In this document: piece by piece, positions 9,735-17,902 of the stretch | How positions within the stretch are numbered: position 1 is the stretch's first letter | Layout of the letters: every line of letters begins with the position of its first letter | NCBI RefSeq assembly: GCF_000621445.1 | Contig: NZ_JHYI01000006.1 | Span: 310,001 to 374,000, forward strand | DNA length: 64,000 nt | Origin: Alkalihalobacillus bogoriensis ATCC BAA-922 | GTDB taxonomy: Bacteria; Bacillota; Bacilli; Bacillales; Bacillaceae_F | Direction of reading: 5' to 3' | The notes under the pieces: generated by a model | Told to the model about the DNA's origin: nothing | The model's input: only the letters and a program-made list of their open reading frames with translations | Databases searched by the model: none | Position numbers and translations under genes: made by a program

Positions 9735-10748
9735 CTACTTTTTCGCTTCCCCACAAGAATCTCTTTTCACTAACTCTACGGGAATGGTCATCGCCACTGT
9801 TAATTTTGATTTTTCATTGATTTGCTGTAATAACAAATCCGCAGCTTGGGTTCCGATCATGTCTGTATTTTGTTTTATCGTTGTTAATGATGGTGACGTA
9901 TATTTCGCAACGTCAATATCATCAAATCCAATTATTGAAATATCCTCAGGTATTTTTAATCCCATGTCGTTGGCAACTTTTATTGCCCCTAATGCCATGG
10001 AGTCACCCGCTACATAAACTGCTGTAGGCATATCTTCCAATGAAAGTAATGCTTTCATTGCAATTTCTCCACCTTCGAAACCAAAATAACCACCGTTTAC
10101 AATGTATTCATCTGTGATGTCGAGATGATGCTTTTGACAAGCTTCTAAAAAGCCCTTTAACCGTTCTTCACCAGCAAATGTTTTCTTATGTCCTGCAATA
10201 TGAGCAATTTTTCGGTGCCCTAACGAGTGTAAGTAATCTACTGCCAATTCACTTCCATGACGATTATCACTAAACACAACACTCGCTTCACGGCTATGCA
10301 TATCAATAAAAACAGTAGGAATATCAGATTCCAATAAACTTTGCACTTCTGAATCAAAATTTAATGGAGAAACGATCACTACTCCATCAACCCCACGATA
10401 GCGAAAATGTTCTAAATAACTTTTTTTCTCATTGCCAATATTTCGTGAGACAAACAATAAATCATAACTACTTTGTTCCACTCGTTTTCGAAAACTTTCA
10501 ATAACACCACTAAAAAGTGGATGCTTCATTCCAATATTTAACGCTTCTACAAAAACAACACCAATCGTCCAAGATTTCTTTGTTGTTAATGAACGAGCAT
10601 TCGCATTAGGTAAGTAACCTAATTCATTCACTGTATCTAGAATTTTTTTTCGTGTTTTTTCATTGACATCTGTATAATTATTTAATACTTTTGAAACAGT
10701 AGCTATAGAAAAGCCTGTTTTTTGGGCTATGTCATAAATCGTTGGCAT
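9735..10748 (-). CDS. LacI/GalR-family transcriptional regulator of the beta-glucan locus
   Basis: A full-length LacI family protein of 337 residues. The helix-turn-helix is at residues 3-22 (IYDIAQKTGFSIATVSKVLN) with the hinge helix after it, followed by a periplasmic-binding-protein-like effector domain (about 60-330; GVVFVEALNIG, VDGVVIVSPLN, IIGFDDIDVAKYTSPSLTTI). Start ATG 10748 has GAGGAG seven bases upstream. A perfect 14-bp palindrome sits 22 bp before the start, so autoregulation is likely, and near-copies precede the GH30 operon and the GH16 gene. The inducer is probably a beta-gluco-oligosaccharide, which is inference. The family call is certain; the regulon is proposed from operator matching. 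Confidence 0.93.
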   Translation of the reverse strand: MPTIYDIAQKTGFSIATVSKVLNNYTDVNEKTRKKILDTVNELGYLPNANARSLTTKKSWTIGVVFVEALNIGMKHPLFSGVIESFRKRVEQSSYDLLFVSRNIGNEKKSYLEHFRYRGVDGVVIVSPLNFDSEVQSLLESDIPTVFIDMHSREASVVFSDNRHGSELAVDYLHSLGHRKIAHIAGHKKTFAGEERLKGFLEACQKHHLDITDEYIVNGGYFGFEGGEIAMKALLSLEDMPTAVYVAGDSMALGAIKVANDMGLKIPEDISIIGFDDIDVAKYTSPSLTTIKQNTDMIGTQAADLLLQQINEKSKLTVAMTIPVELVKRDSCGEAKK

Positions 10749-10769
10749 CTTTTAACTCCTCACTTGTAC

Positions 10770-10783
10770 CGAAAGCGCTTTCG
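10770..10783. promoter_or_regulatory. Perfect palindromic operator CGAAAGCGCTTTCG
   Basis: A perfect 14-bp palindrome between the divergent lacI and 50-residue-protein genes, 22 bp from the lacI start. It is typical of LacI-family operators with a central CG step, and is the best copy of the motif found four times in the locus. Confidence 0.75.
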
Positions 10784-10848
10784 ACTTTATTTTAAGTTGT
10801 GCTACTTGTCCTGTCAATATTAAATCCATCGAAAGGAGGAAATTATTT

Positions 10849-11001
10849 ATGAACATAAATCGAATTCGAAGAACATTATATAAGATAAGCCGTCTTCTAG
10901 GTGATGTAAACGCTGTTAAAAGAGGAAAAGTCGGGAAAAGAATGGGAAGAAGAGTAGTTGGAAGAGCAACAGGAAAAGCAATCAGAAAAATGTTTAAATG
11001 A
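10849..11001 (+). CDS. Small basic protein (50 residues), function unknown
   Basis: ATG at 10849 with a very strong ribosome binding site (AAAGGAGG, 8 bases upstream) opens a 50-codon frame ending in TGA at 10999. The product is very basic (about 16 Arg/Lys, 2 Asp, no Glu) and starts MNINRIRRTLYKISRLLGDV, with repeated GK/GR steps afterwards. It has no membrane segment and no recognisable domain. Such short Lys/Arg-rich proteins occur in bacilli, but I cannot give it a name. The last codons form the left arm of a terminator hairpin, so gene and terminator overlap. It is divergent from lacI and convergent with the rRNA methyltransferase gene. Confidence 0.72.
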   Translation: MNINRIRRTLYKISRLLGDVNAVKRGKVGKRMGRRVVGRATGKAIRKMFK

Positions 11002-11015
11002 TTCTGATTGCTTTT
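10974..11015. terminator. Bidirectional terminator overlapping the small-gene stop
   Basis: A perfect 14-bp stem (AAAAGCAATCAGAA / TTCTGATTGCTTTT) with a 14-base loop, A-rich before and T-rich after. It can end both the 50-codon gene on the plus strand and the methyltransferase gene on the minus strand. Confidence 0.85.
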
Positions 11016-11017
11016 CT

Positions 11018-12214
11018 TTAATTCTTCAATTGAATAAACACCACTTTCAAATAATTTCCTTCTTTAAACTGAGGGTGTGTTTTGAAATCTTTTGGAAGCG
11101 AGTATTGGTCAACAATGGAATATTTCCTTTTTTGGTTTTGGCATGCTTCGTTGATAAATCCCTTAAATTTCTCCATCCCAAAACCACTATAATTCGTAGA
11201 AGCCACAACCATCCCATTCTCGTTTGTAATTGCTAGTACTTCTTCTAACAAAGCTGTATAATCCGTTGCCACACTAAATCTTCTTTGTTTTGAACGTGCA
11301 AAACTAGGGGGATCAAGGACAATGAGATCAAACTTCTTTTCTTTGCGTTTAGCATATTTAAAATAAGCAAAAACATCTTCTACAATAATGTCATGCTCCT
11401 CATAATCAATATCATTTACGCTAAATTGCTCGATCGTTTTAGGTAAGCTTCTTTTCGCTAGGTCAACACTTGTTGTCTTCCTCGCACCGCCTATTGCAGC
11501 TGCTACAGAAAATACACCTGTGTAAGAAAACGTGTTTAATACCTCTTTATCTTTCGCATACGTTTTTCGAATTTGAAAACGGACATCTCGTTGATCTAAA
11601 AATACTCCTACCATCGCTCCATCATTTAAATCAACTGCGATATTCACTCCATTTTCTTTCACGATTAATGGAAACTGAGCTGGTGTCCCATCAACAAAAT
11701 CATCTCCATCGATATAGTGCCCACCAGTATTAAAGCGTTTTTTTTCATAAATCCCTTTACAATTAACTTGCTGGAGTATGGCCTCTACAATTTCTTTTTG
11801 AAATGCATAAATGCCTTCACTATACCAATGGATGACATAATATCCATCATAAAAATCAATGATAAGGCCACCAATCCCATCCCCTTCACCATTAAAAATT
11901 CGGTAGGCATTCGTCTCCTCATCAATAAACATCGATTTTCTTTTCACAAAAGCCTGTTCCAACTTTCTTTTAAAAAACACATTATTAATAGCTTCTTCTG
12001 GATTTTTTGTTATGATCCAACCAAAGCCTTTGTTTTGCTTTCCGACATACCCTTTCCCTATAAACGAATGCTGCGCGTCCACTAAGGTGACAATCATACC
12101 TTCTTTCATCTCTTGGCCCTTACTATCAATAGCTTCTTTCATAATAAGCGGAAAGCCACTTTTATACTTTTTTATAAATCTTGGTTTCACTTTAACCGTA
12201 ATTTCGTTTTTCAT
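11018..12214 (-). CDS. PUA-domain class I SAM-dependent 23S rRNA methyltransferase (RlmI family; possibly RlmQ)
   Basis: 398 residues. An N-terminal PUA RNA-binding domain (about 4-75), a middle linker domain, and a Rossmann methyltransferase domain with the SAM-binding stretch NTFSYTGVFSVAAA (228-240) and the catalytic DPPSFARSK (301-309). E. coli RlmI, an m5C methyltransferase, has a catalytic Cys in an FSCSG segment. The matching place here reads ASTNYSG (338-344) with no Cys. The Firmicutes relative YwbD has, as I recall, been reassigned as RlmQ, an m7G methyltransferase, which would fit the missing Cys. The general family is certain; the modified base is not. It is a single-gene unit ended by a shared terminator and is a normal chromosomal housekeeping gene. 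Confidence 0.9.
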   Translation of the reverse strand: MKNEITVKVKPRFIKKYKSGFPLIMKEAIDSKGQEMKEGMIVTLVDAQHSFIGKGYVGKQNKGFGWIITKNPEEAINNVFFKRKLEQAFVKRKSMFIDEETNAYRIFNGEGDGIGGLIIDFYDGYYVIHWYSEGIYAFQKEIVEAILQQVNCKGIYEKKRFNTGGHYIDGDDFVDGTPAQFPLIVKENGVNIAVDLNDGAMVGVFLDQRDVRFQIRKTYAKDKEVLNTFSYTGVFSVAAAIGGARKTTSVDLAKRSLPKTIEQFSVNDIDYEEHDIIVEDVFAYFKYAKRKEKKFDLIVLDPPSFARSKQRRFSVATDYTALLEEVLAITNENGMVVASTNYSGFGMEKFKGFINEACQNQKRKYSIVDQYSLPKDFKTHPQFKEGNYLKVVFIQLKN

Positions 12215-12384
12215 CGTTTTCTCCTTTTATCCGATTTGAACTATGATAAAGGTAAGGTCATATTTTACCATTTCTAAGAATAAAAAACTAGGACAAGGAT
12301 TATTATTAGAAAAAAGGAAAAACACTATATTCACAGTGATAACCTATTTTTCATGTTTTCTTCACTTTTTATTGAGCGTTATCT

Positions 12385-12393
12385 TGGTATAAT
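12385..12393 (+). promoter_or_regulatory. Extended -10 promoter of the DUF3817 gene
   Basis: TGGTATAAT is a perfect TATAAT with the TGN extension; no good -35 box lies 17 bases upstream, as is usual for extended -10 promoters. The start codon at 12425 follows an AAGGAGG site. Confidence 0.6.
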
Positions 12394-12424
12394 AGAAACA
12401 TGACTATAACAAGGAGGGATACCG

Positions 12425-12742
12425 ATGAGTACTCCTGAAGATCGTTTTCGTGTCGTTGCTTTTTTTGAAGCTATTTCCTATTTACTATTACTAGGTGTCG
12501 CCATGCCATTAAAATATGGATTTGATTATCCAATGGCTGTAACTGTTGTCGGTGCCATCCACGGCGGGCTTTTTGTGTTGTATATGCTAGTTGTCGTTTA
12601 TATGATTTTTGCAGCAGGATGGCGTTTTCAAAAAGTCTTTCTTGCAGGAATAGCTTCGATTATTCCATTTGGTCCGTTTATTTTCGATAAACGCCTAGTT
12701 GGTGATACAAAAGCCACTTCTACTATAGCTGAGCAAAAGTAA
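12425..12742 (+). CDS. DUF3817 family small membrane protein
   Basis: 105 residues with three hydrophobic segments (about 12-30, 37-64, 70-88) and the conserved DUF3817 features RFRVVAFFEAISYLLLLGVAMPLKY near the N-terminus, the His of AIHGGLF in the second segment, and IPFGPFIFDKRL near the end. It is an integral membrane protein of unknown function, common in bacilli and actinobacteria. It is transcribed alone, and its downstream region holds an intergenic repeat and a strong bidirectional terminator. Confidence 0.85.
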   Translation: MSTPEDRFRVVAFFEAISYLLLLGVAMPLKYGFDYPMAVTVVGAIHGGLFVLYMLVVVYMIFAAGWRFQKVFLAGIASIIPFGPFIFDKRLVGDTKATSTIAEQK

Positions 12743-12762
12743 CTCTCTTAAGAAGATGGATA

Positions 12763-12859
12763 AAGAAAAACGCGGGTGCGGAGATCTCGCTCTTTTAGAA
12801 TAAGCTTTCAAAACTTCACGCTACACCAAATTTTTCTAACTTTCTTATATGTTTAAAAA
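12763..12859. repeat. MITE-like intergenic repeat, family A, short copy 1
   Basis: Starts AAAGAAAAACGCGG and ends with the shared right part (AATAAGCTTTCAAAACTTCACG, CTACACCAAATTTTTC, CTTTCTTATATG). The middle is shorter than in the other copies. It lies directly after the DUF3817 gene. Confidence 0.7.
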
Positions 12860-12867
12860 AGAACGAC

Positions 12868-12898
12868 AAAGAAACCTAGCTGTTCGCTAGGTTTCTTT
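12868..12898. terminator. Bidirectional terminator between the DUF3817 and MFS genes
   Basis: A perfect 13-bp stem (AAAGAAACCTAGC / GCTAGGTTTCTTT) with a 5-base loop, flanked by A-rich and T-rich ends, placed between two convergent genes. Confidence 0.88.
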
Positions 12899-12911
12899 TG
12901 ATTTATCTTTA

Positions 12912-14075
12912 CTAACTTCTTATCCGTGCGAAAACAGAAAAATAACCAAAATAAAATAGCGCCGTTAGTCCTAATAATAATGCACTTATTGTTATTGTAA
13001 CCTCTGTATTTTTTCCTAAAGCTAAAAGGCTACCTACAAGGGGACCAACCATCACACCTATGCCTTGTAACGAAGATACTAACCCCCAACTCGCTTCTTT
13101 AATATAACTGGGAATAAAATCCGCGAGAAATGAATTCCAGGCTGGAAGTAACATTGCATAAAAAATACCAATTACAATAACACAAATCGTCGTAAATAAA
13201 AGTGTATCACTTGTTGTTAATAAATATAAAAACAAAGCAAATACACTAAAACCAATGATGATTGGAATTCTAATGTTTACAATATCTACCCATTTTCCCA
13301 TAGGGATTAAAAAAACAATCGCACACAGCCCACCAACCACCAACATAACCACATATTGCGGCTCAGTTAAATGTAGTTCTTCAATAGCAAAAGAAGGCAA
13401 TATAGGAATTAGCATTCCCATAGCCATTCCTTGCAATAAAACACCTGGAATAACAATCTTACTTTTTTTCACAAATTGAATGAGCCCTTGCCACTCTGTT
13501 TTCATATTCATTTGTTTAATTTCTACCTTTTTTGTGTCACTTCTACTATAAATGAACCAAGCTAGAAGAAGCAAAAAAGGTACAAAAAATCCTAACATGT
13601 CGACCTGCAACGTGCTAATGACATTCATCGATATTGTTCCTGTAGCAATACCAAAAAGCCAACCAAAATAAACGAAGCCCATGTTTTTGCCGCGATTTTT
13701 CCCACTTGCTTTTGTTAATACAACTAGCCATAGCGGACATATACCTAAACCTAGAACAATGGCTGCAAAAATCATAAGTCCATTTGAAGGTGTTAAGAAA
13801 AATAACGATACGGAAACAACCATAAGAAAAAAGCAACTATGCATTACTAATTTAACACCTAGTCTTTTCATAAAAAATCCAATCCCGATATTTGTGACAG
13901 CATCGCTCACGAAATGCAATGTAATCGCAAGACCTATAAACGTAAGAGAAATCAATTGACTAGAAGCTAGGCTAGGTAAATAACTAATAATAATTGCTCC
14001 ACGTACAAATTCTAATAATGTTAACACAAAAACTAGCAATAAAAACGGTTTATCTTTAACTAATGGTTTCAGCAT
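12912..14075 (-). CDS. MFS transporter, LtaA-like candidate glycolipid flippase
   Basis: 387 residues with about 12 hydrophobic segments in the 6+6 arrangement of the major facilitator superfamily, and a central loop near residues 185-205. The start codon overlaps the end of the ugtP-like gene by 20 bp, so the two are translationally coupled. In Staphylococcus aureus the gene pair ypfP(ugtP)-ltaA has the same order, and LtaA is an MFS protein that flips the diglucosyl-diacylglycerol anchor of lipoteichoic acid. The sequence shows an MFS protein in this context; the LtaA role is an inference, and a drug or sugar exporter cannot be excluded. The closing terminator is at 12868-12898. Confidence 0.8.
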   Translation of the reverse strand: MLKPLVKDKPFLLLVFVLTLLEFVRGAIIISYLPSLASSQLISLTFIGLAITLHFVSDAVTNIGIGFFMKRLGVKLVMHSCFFLMVVSVSLFFLTPSNGLMIFAAIVLGLGICPLWLVVLTKASGKNRGKNMGFVYFGWLFGIATGTISMNVISTLQVDMLGFFVPFLLLLAWFIYSRSDTKKVEIKQMNMKTEWQGLIQFVKKSKIVIPGVLLQGMAMGMLIPILPSFAIEELHLTEPQYVVMLVVGGLCAIVFLIPMGKWVDIVNIRIPIIIGFSVFALFLYLLTTSDTLLFTTICVIVIGIFYAMLLPAWNSFLADFIPSYIKEASWGLVSSLQGIGVMVGPLVGSLLALGKNTEVTITISALLLGLTALFYFGYFSVFARIRS

Positions 14076-15222
14076 ATGTTTGATCTATTACTAATGGTGT
14101 CGTTTGAACAGAAGGAGAAGAAAGCATTTCAACAATATCATCACAAATCATGTTGGCCGCACTTCCTTTATATAACTGTTCCATTCTTTGTTTCATTTCT
14201 TTTCTTTTTGAATCATTCATCACTATTTCATTTATTTCATTTATTAATTCTGTTTTTGAATCGACAACTTCAGCAATACCTTTCTTTTTAAAATAAAGGG
14301 CATTTTCAGTTTCTTGACCAGGTACACATCCAAATAAAATTAATGGCACATGAACAGCTAATGCTTCACTTAATGTTATTCCACCTGGCTTTGTTACTAA
14401 CACGGTAGCAACACTCATCCAATTATCAATTTCATTCGAATAACCAATTATTTTTACATCATTATCCGAACAAAAGGAGGAATCTAATGATTGTTTTAAT
14501 CTTTTGTTATTCCCACAAATGACAACAACCTGACAGTCATTGGAGTTTCGAATTTCTTGTACAACTTCGTCTATATCTTGCAATACACCAAAAGCTCCTG
14601 CAATAATTAAAATAATCGGTTTGGTTTTAGATAAATGGAATGTCTTCAAAAATGATTCTTGCATGATTTTTTGTTCAAAAGAAGGTTGAATCGGGATACC
14701 GGTAACTTTCACTTTTTGTGGTAAAATCCCACTCTTTTTTAACCTCTCGACAATTTCATTTGTGGAAACATAATACGTATCGACTTCTTCATGAATCCAA
14801 TGTTTATGAACGCAATAATCGGTGACAACTGTGACAATGGGAATAAGAGTACCTTTTCTTTTTCGATATTCGGGGACAACAAGCATCGGAAAGGTGTTCA
14901 CGATAATATCTGGGTTTTCTCGTTGAACAATTTCATCAAGCTTTTCCATACCTAGACGACGAGTTACTTTCGTAATGTAACTGTTCTTTTTCTTGTCAGT
15001 TCCATAATAAATACCACCATAAATTCGTTGACCATAAGTAAAGCTTTTAATATATAAATATCTCGTAACCTTTGTAATTAATGGGTGTGCTTCAAAAAAC
15101 AAATCAGAAGTTACAATGTTTGTAATCCCTTTTTCTCTGAATGTTTTTTCAAGTGTTTTTGTTACTTGTAAATGCCCATTTCCGTAACTTCCAGTTAATA
15201 TCAACACTTTTGGACCGGCCAT
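14056..15222 (-). CDS. ugtP: Processive diacylglycerol beta-glucosyltransferase (UgtP/YpfP family, GT28)
   Basis: 388 residues matching Bacillus UgtP along its whole length: N-terminal VLILTGSYGNGH nucleotide-sugar transferase motif, INTFPMLVVPEYRKRKG, the VTDYCVHKHWIHEEVD region, and the C-terminal donor-binding KPGGITLSEALA followed by PGQETENA. The family moves glucose from UDP-glucose to diacylglycerol, making mono- and diglucosyl-diacylglycerol at the inner membrane face. These serve as membrane lipids and as lipoteichoic acid anchor. In B. subtilis UgtP also links UDP-glucose level to cell division. The start ATG has GAGGGTGG upstream. It overlaps the following MFS gene by 20 bp. Confidence 0.92.
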   Translation of the reverse strand: MAGPKVLILTGSYGNGHLQVTKTLEKTFREKGITNIVTSDLFFEAHPLITKVTRYLYIKSFTYGQRIYGGIYYGTDKKKNSYITKVTRRLGMEKLDEIVQRENPDIIVNTFPMLVVPEYRKRKGTLIPIVTVVTDYCVHKHWIHEEVDTYYVSTNEIVERLKKSGILPQKVKVTGIPIQPSFEQKIMQESFLKTFHLSKTKPIILIIAGAFGVLQDIDEVVQEIRNSNDCQVVVICGNNKRLKQSLDSSFCSDNDVKIIGYSNEIDNWMSVATVLVTKPGGITLSEALAVHVPLILFGCVPGQETENALYFKKKGIAEVVDSKTELINEINEIVMNDSKRKEMKQRMEQLYKGSAANMICDDIVEMLSSPSVQTTPLVIDQTYAETIS

Positions 15223-15422
15223 TTGTATTCATCCACCCTCATCACTGTTATGAAGTGTTTTCTTGTTGCACTCCTCTCTTTATAATAATCAATAGAGTTG
15301 AACGAAATATGAACAAATTGTTAAGAAGTGGTGAAGAAACAGTGTAAAAAAATGGTGGAATATAGAAAACATTGGATGTTCATGTAGAGACTTATTCGTG
15401 TGAACCAATAATTTAAAAGAAA

Positions 15423-15444
15423 AGCCTGTCTATATCGACAGGCT
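15423..15444 (-). terminator. Terminator of the first GGDEF-EAL gene
   Basis: AGCCTGTC / GACAGGCT, 8-bp stem with a 6-base loop, followed on the minus strand by TTTTCTTTTAAA. It overlaps the stop codon of the gene. Confidence 0.85.
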
Positions 15445-17770
15445 AGGACTCACTGTTCCTATTAGAAATAAACGAATCAAATTCATCGATCGGTAATGGC
15501 GGGCTTAAATAATATCCTTGAAACTCTTCACATCCTATATCTTTTAAAAACTCAATTTGTTGAGGTTTTTCTACCCCTTCAGCAATCACTTTTAAATTTA
15601 ACCCTTTAGCCATGACAGTTATAAGCTTTACAATCGCAGCATCCTTATCACTAAATTCTGCGGAATGTATAAACGAACGGTCAATTTTTAATTTATCAAT
15701 TTGAAATTGACTTAAGTAACGAAGTGATGAATATCCCGTTCCAAAATCATCAATGGAAATTTGAATCCCCATCTGTTTTAACTGCGCTAATTTCATCATA
15801 ATATTTTCTGTATTGTCCATTGCTAAACTTTCTGTTATTTCTAATTCTAAATATTTTGGGCTTACACCCGTTTCCTCAATGACCTTTGCTATGGATTCAA
15901 CAAAATCAGGCTGTTGAAACTGATTGGATGAAATATTAATGGCAATTTTTGTTGGGGCTATCCCATTTTCTTGCCATGTTTTAATTTGCTTACAAACCGT
16001 TTTAAGTACCCAATCGCTTATCACAGAAATCATACCTGTTTCTTCAGCTAAAGGAATAAATGTAAAAGGCGAAATCATCCCTTTTTTCGGGTGTTTCCAT
16101 CTAATTAATGCTTCCGCACCGATAATTTCACCCGTTTTAATCGATGTTTGTGGTTGGTAATGTAAAACAAATTCATTTTTCATAATCGCCTTTCTTAGCG
16201 AAAGTTCTAAATCAAGCCGGGTTTTATTTTTCATATCATCATGGTAAAACTGAAAATGATTTTTTCCTTTTTCTTTCACTTTATACATGGCTGTATCCGC
16301 GTGCATTAGTAACGTTTCACAGTCCGAACCATTATCAGGACTTATCGAGATCCCTATACTTGGAGTAATATGTAGTTCGCGGTCGTATATAAAAAATGGT
16401 TTTGAAATTTGTTCTAATATCGTTAATGCGGTGTTTTTAACGTCATCTATCTCAACGTTTTCTAATACAATAGCAAATTCATCCCCACCAATTCGATAAA
16501 TCGCAGTTTCTGTTAATACATTTTTTAACCGGTCACTTACATCTTTTAAAAGTAGATCGCCAACAGAGTGTCCTAATGTATCGTTAATCACTTTAAATCG
16601 GTCTAAGTCCAATATCATCACAGCTAGTTTCCCGTCGACAGCTTTAATTGCTTTTGCTACATTATCTTCAAATAGTCTCCGGTTTGGGAGTTTCGTAAGC
16701 ATGTCATAGTAAGCCATAAATTCTACACTTTTTAACGTTTTTTCTAATTGTTCTGTTCTTTGTTTTACTTTTAATTCTAATTGTTCATTTAATAGATTTA
16801 ATTTGCTAAATAACTTTTCATTTTCCACCACTGTAATAACTTGCCTTACAATAATGAGAATAATACTAACGAATAAACCAAAAACGATACTATCTATTCC
16901 ACCTGTATAATAAACAACATAAGCAAATAAACCAATCACACCGACATAGGGAATACTTTGCTTATACATTTGCTTCTTTAAAGAACTATCTGTTAACGGT
17001 TTTCTTTCCTCTATCTTTTGTCTAAAGCACACCCCTGCTAGCCCGATGAGTAATATGGATAACACCCATAAAGGTTCTGCCATACTACCATACTGGTAAA
17101 TACCTGATAGTTTTTCATAAGAATATATTGTATCCGCAATAATTTTCATAAGCATACCTAACGTTAAAACAACCGTTGTCTTTGTTCGAAATACTACTGT
17201 TGAAAATGATAAACTTAAAACACCAAACAAGATGCCTAAATCTATAATTGGAAATACGAGCTCAATTGGAAAAGCAAGACTTGTATTATAGTCCATGAGC
17301 GGTTGAATAACAAATGTCCAACTAATTGTAGTGGCAATAACCATAACAATTAATGAATCGAATAATACCCTATACATTCGAAATAAATTTCTTTTATAAT
17401 ACACAATAATAATTAGAGCAACTAAATAACAAAGTGTATGGGCGATCCATAGAAACTGAGCTGGGTTATAAGAGAAAATGGTATATGAAGAATTGTCAAA
17501 TAGCCCCCACGCTACAATCCCTAAAAAATACAAGAGGCTTGAGAGGGCTAAAAGAAGCCAGCAATATTTTAATAGACTAACCGTATGCAAATATGTGGCA
17601 TATAGCCACCAAAATGAAAGGATAGACGCAATAAGATGAAAACTAAATCCGCCCCACAACAAAAGAGAAGGTGATTGCACTGTCATCAAATTCCACACGA
17701 TATACAGAAGAATTAAGATAAAAACTACGATAAAAGAGTATCCGGAATTAAGTCGATTCGTCATCTGCAT
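15443..17770 (-). CDS. Membrane-bound GGDEF-EAL cyclic-di-GMP turnover protein
   Basis: 775 residues: eight or more membrane segments (about 12-315), a short coiled coil (320-350), a GGDEF domain with intact GGDEF at 428-432, and an EAL domain with EALIRW at 553-558 and the metal-site run EITESLAMDN. Diguanylate cyclase and phosphodiesterase signatures both look intact; which one dominates cannot be told. The membrane part resembles that of the second GGDEF-EAL protein (24179-26833): both have FP/YPIxDL, ADTxYxY and GSxxxPL at matching places, so they share one sensory domain, possibly a DUF4084-type. ATG 17770 has GGGAAGG 6 bases upstream. It is a single gene between ugtP and the mannoside operon. 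Confidence 0.93.
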   Translation of the reverse strand: MQMTNRLNSGYSFIVVFILILLYIVWNLMTVQSPSLLLWGGFSFHLIASILSFWWLYATYLHTVSLLKYCWLLLALSSLLYFLGIVAWGLFDNSSYTIFSYNPAQFLWIAHTLCYLVALIIIVYYKRNLFRMYRVLFDSLIVMVIATTISWTFVIQPLMDYNTSLAFPIELVFPIIDLGILFGVLSLSFSTVVFRTKTTVVLTLGMLMKIIADTIYSYEKLSGIYQYGSMAEPLWVLSILLIGLAGVCFRQKIEERKPLTDSSLKKQMYKQSIPYVGVIGLFAYVVYYTGGIDSIVFGLFVSIILIIVRQVITVVENEKLFSKLNLLNEQLELKVKQRTEQLEKTLKSVEFMAYYDMLTKLPNRRLFEDNVAKAIKAVDGKLAVMILDLDRFKVINDTLGHSVGDLLLKDVSDRLKNVLTETAIYRIGGDEFAIVLENVEIDDVKNTALTILEQISKPFFIYDRELHITPSIGISISPDNGSDCETLLMHADTAMYKVKEKGKNHFQFYHDDMKNKTRLDLELSLRKAIMKNEFVLHYQPQTSIKTGEIIGAEALIRWKHPKKGMISPFTFIPLAEETGMISVISDWVLKTVCKQIKTWQENGIAPTKIAINISSNQFQQPDFVESIAKVIEETGVSPKYLELEITESLAMDNTENIMMKLAQLKQMGIQISIDDFGTGYSSLRYLSQFQIDKLKIDRSFIHSAEFSDKDAAIVKLITVMAKGLNLKVIAEGVEKPQQIEFLKDIGCEEFQGYYLSPPLPIDEFDSFISNRNSES

Positions 17771-17902
17771 TAGTAACCTTCCCTATAGTCAGCCTGTCAT
17801 TATTCGTTTTTCATATATTTCTCTTTGATTATTTTACATGATTTTGTCGAAAAATGCCAATATTTTTTGGTTGACTCTACTGTTATCGCAGAATGATTGC
17901 AC

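Noticed and set aside
11717-12085. 122-codon plus-strand frame opposite the rRNA methyltransferase
   Set aside because: It has no ribosome binding site and lies fully within a well-supported gene on the other strand; it is a shadow frame.
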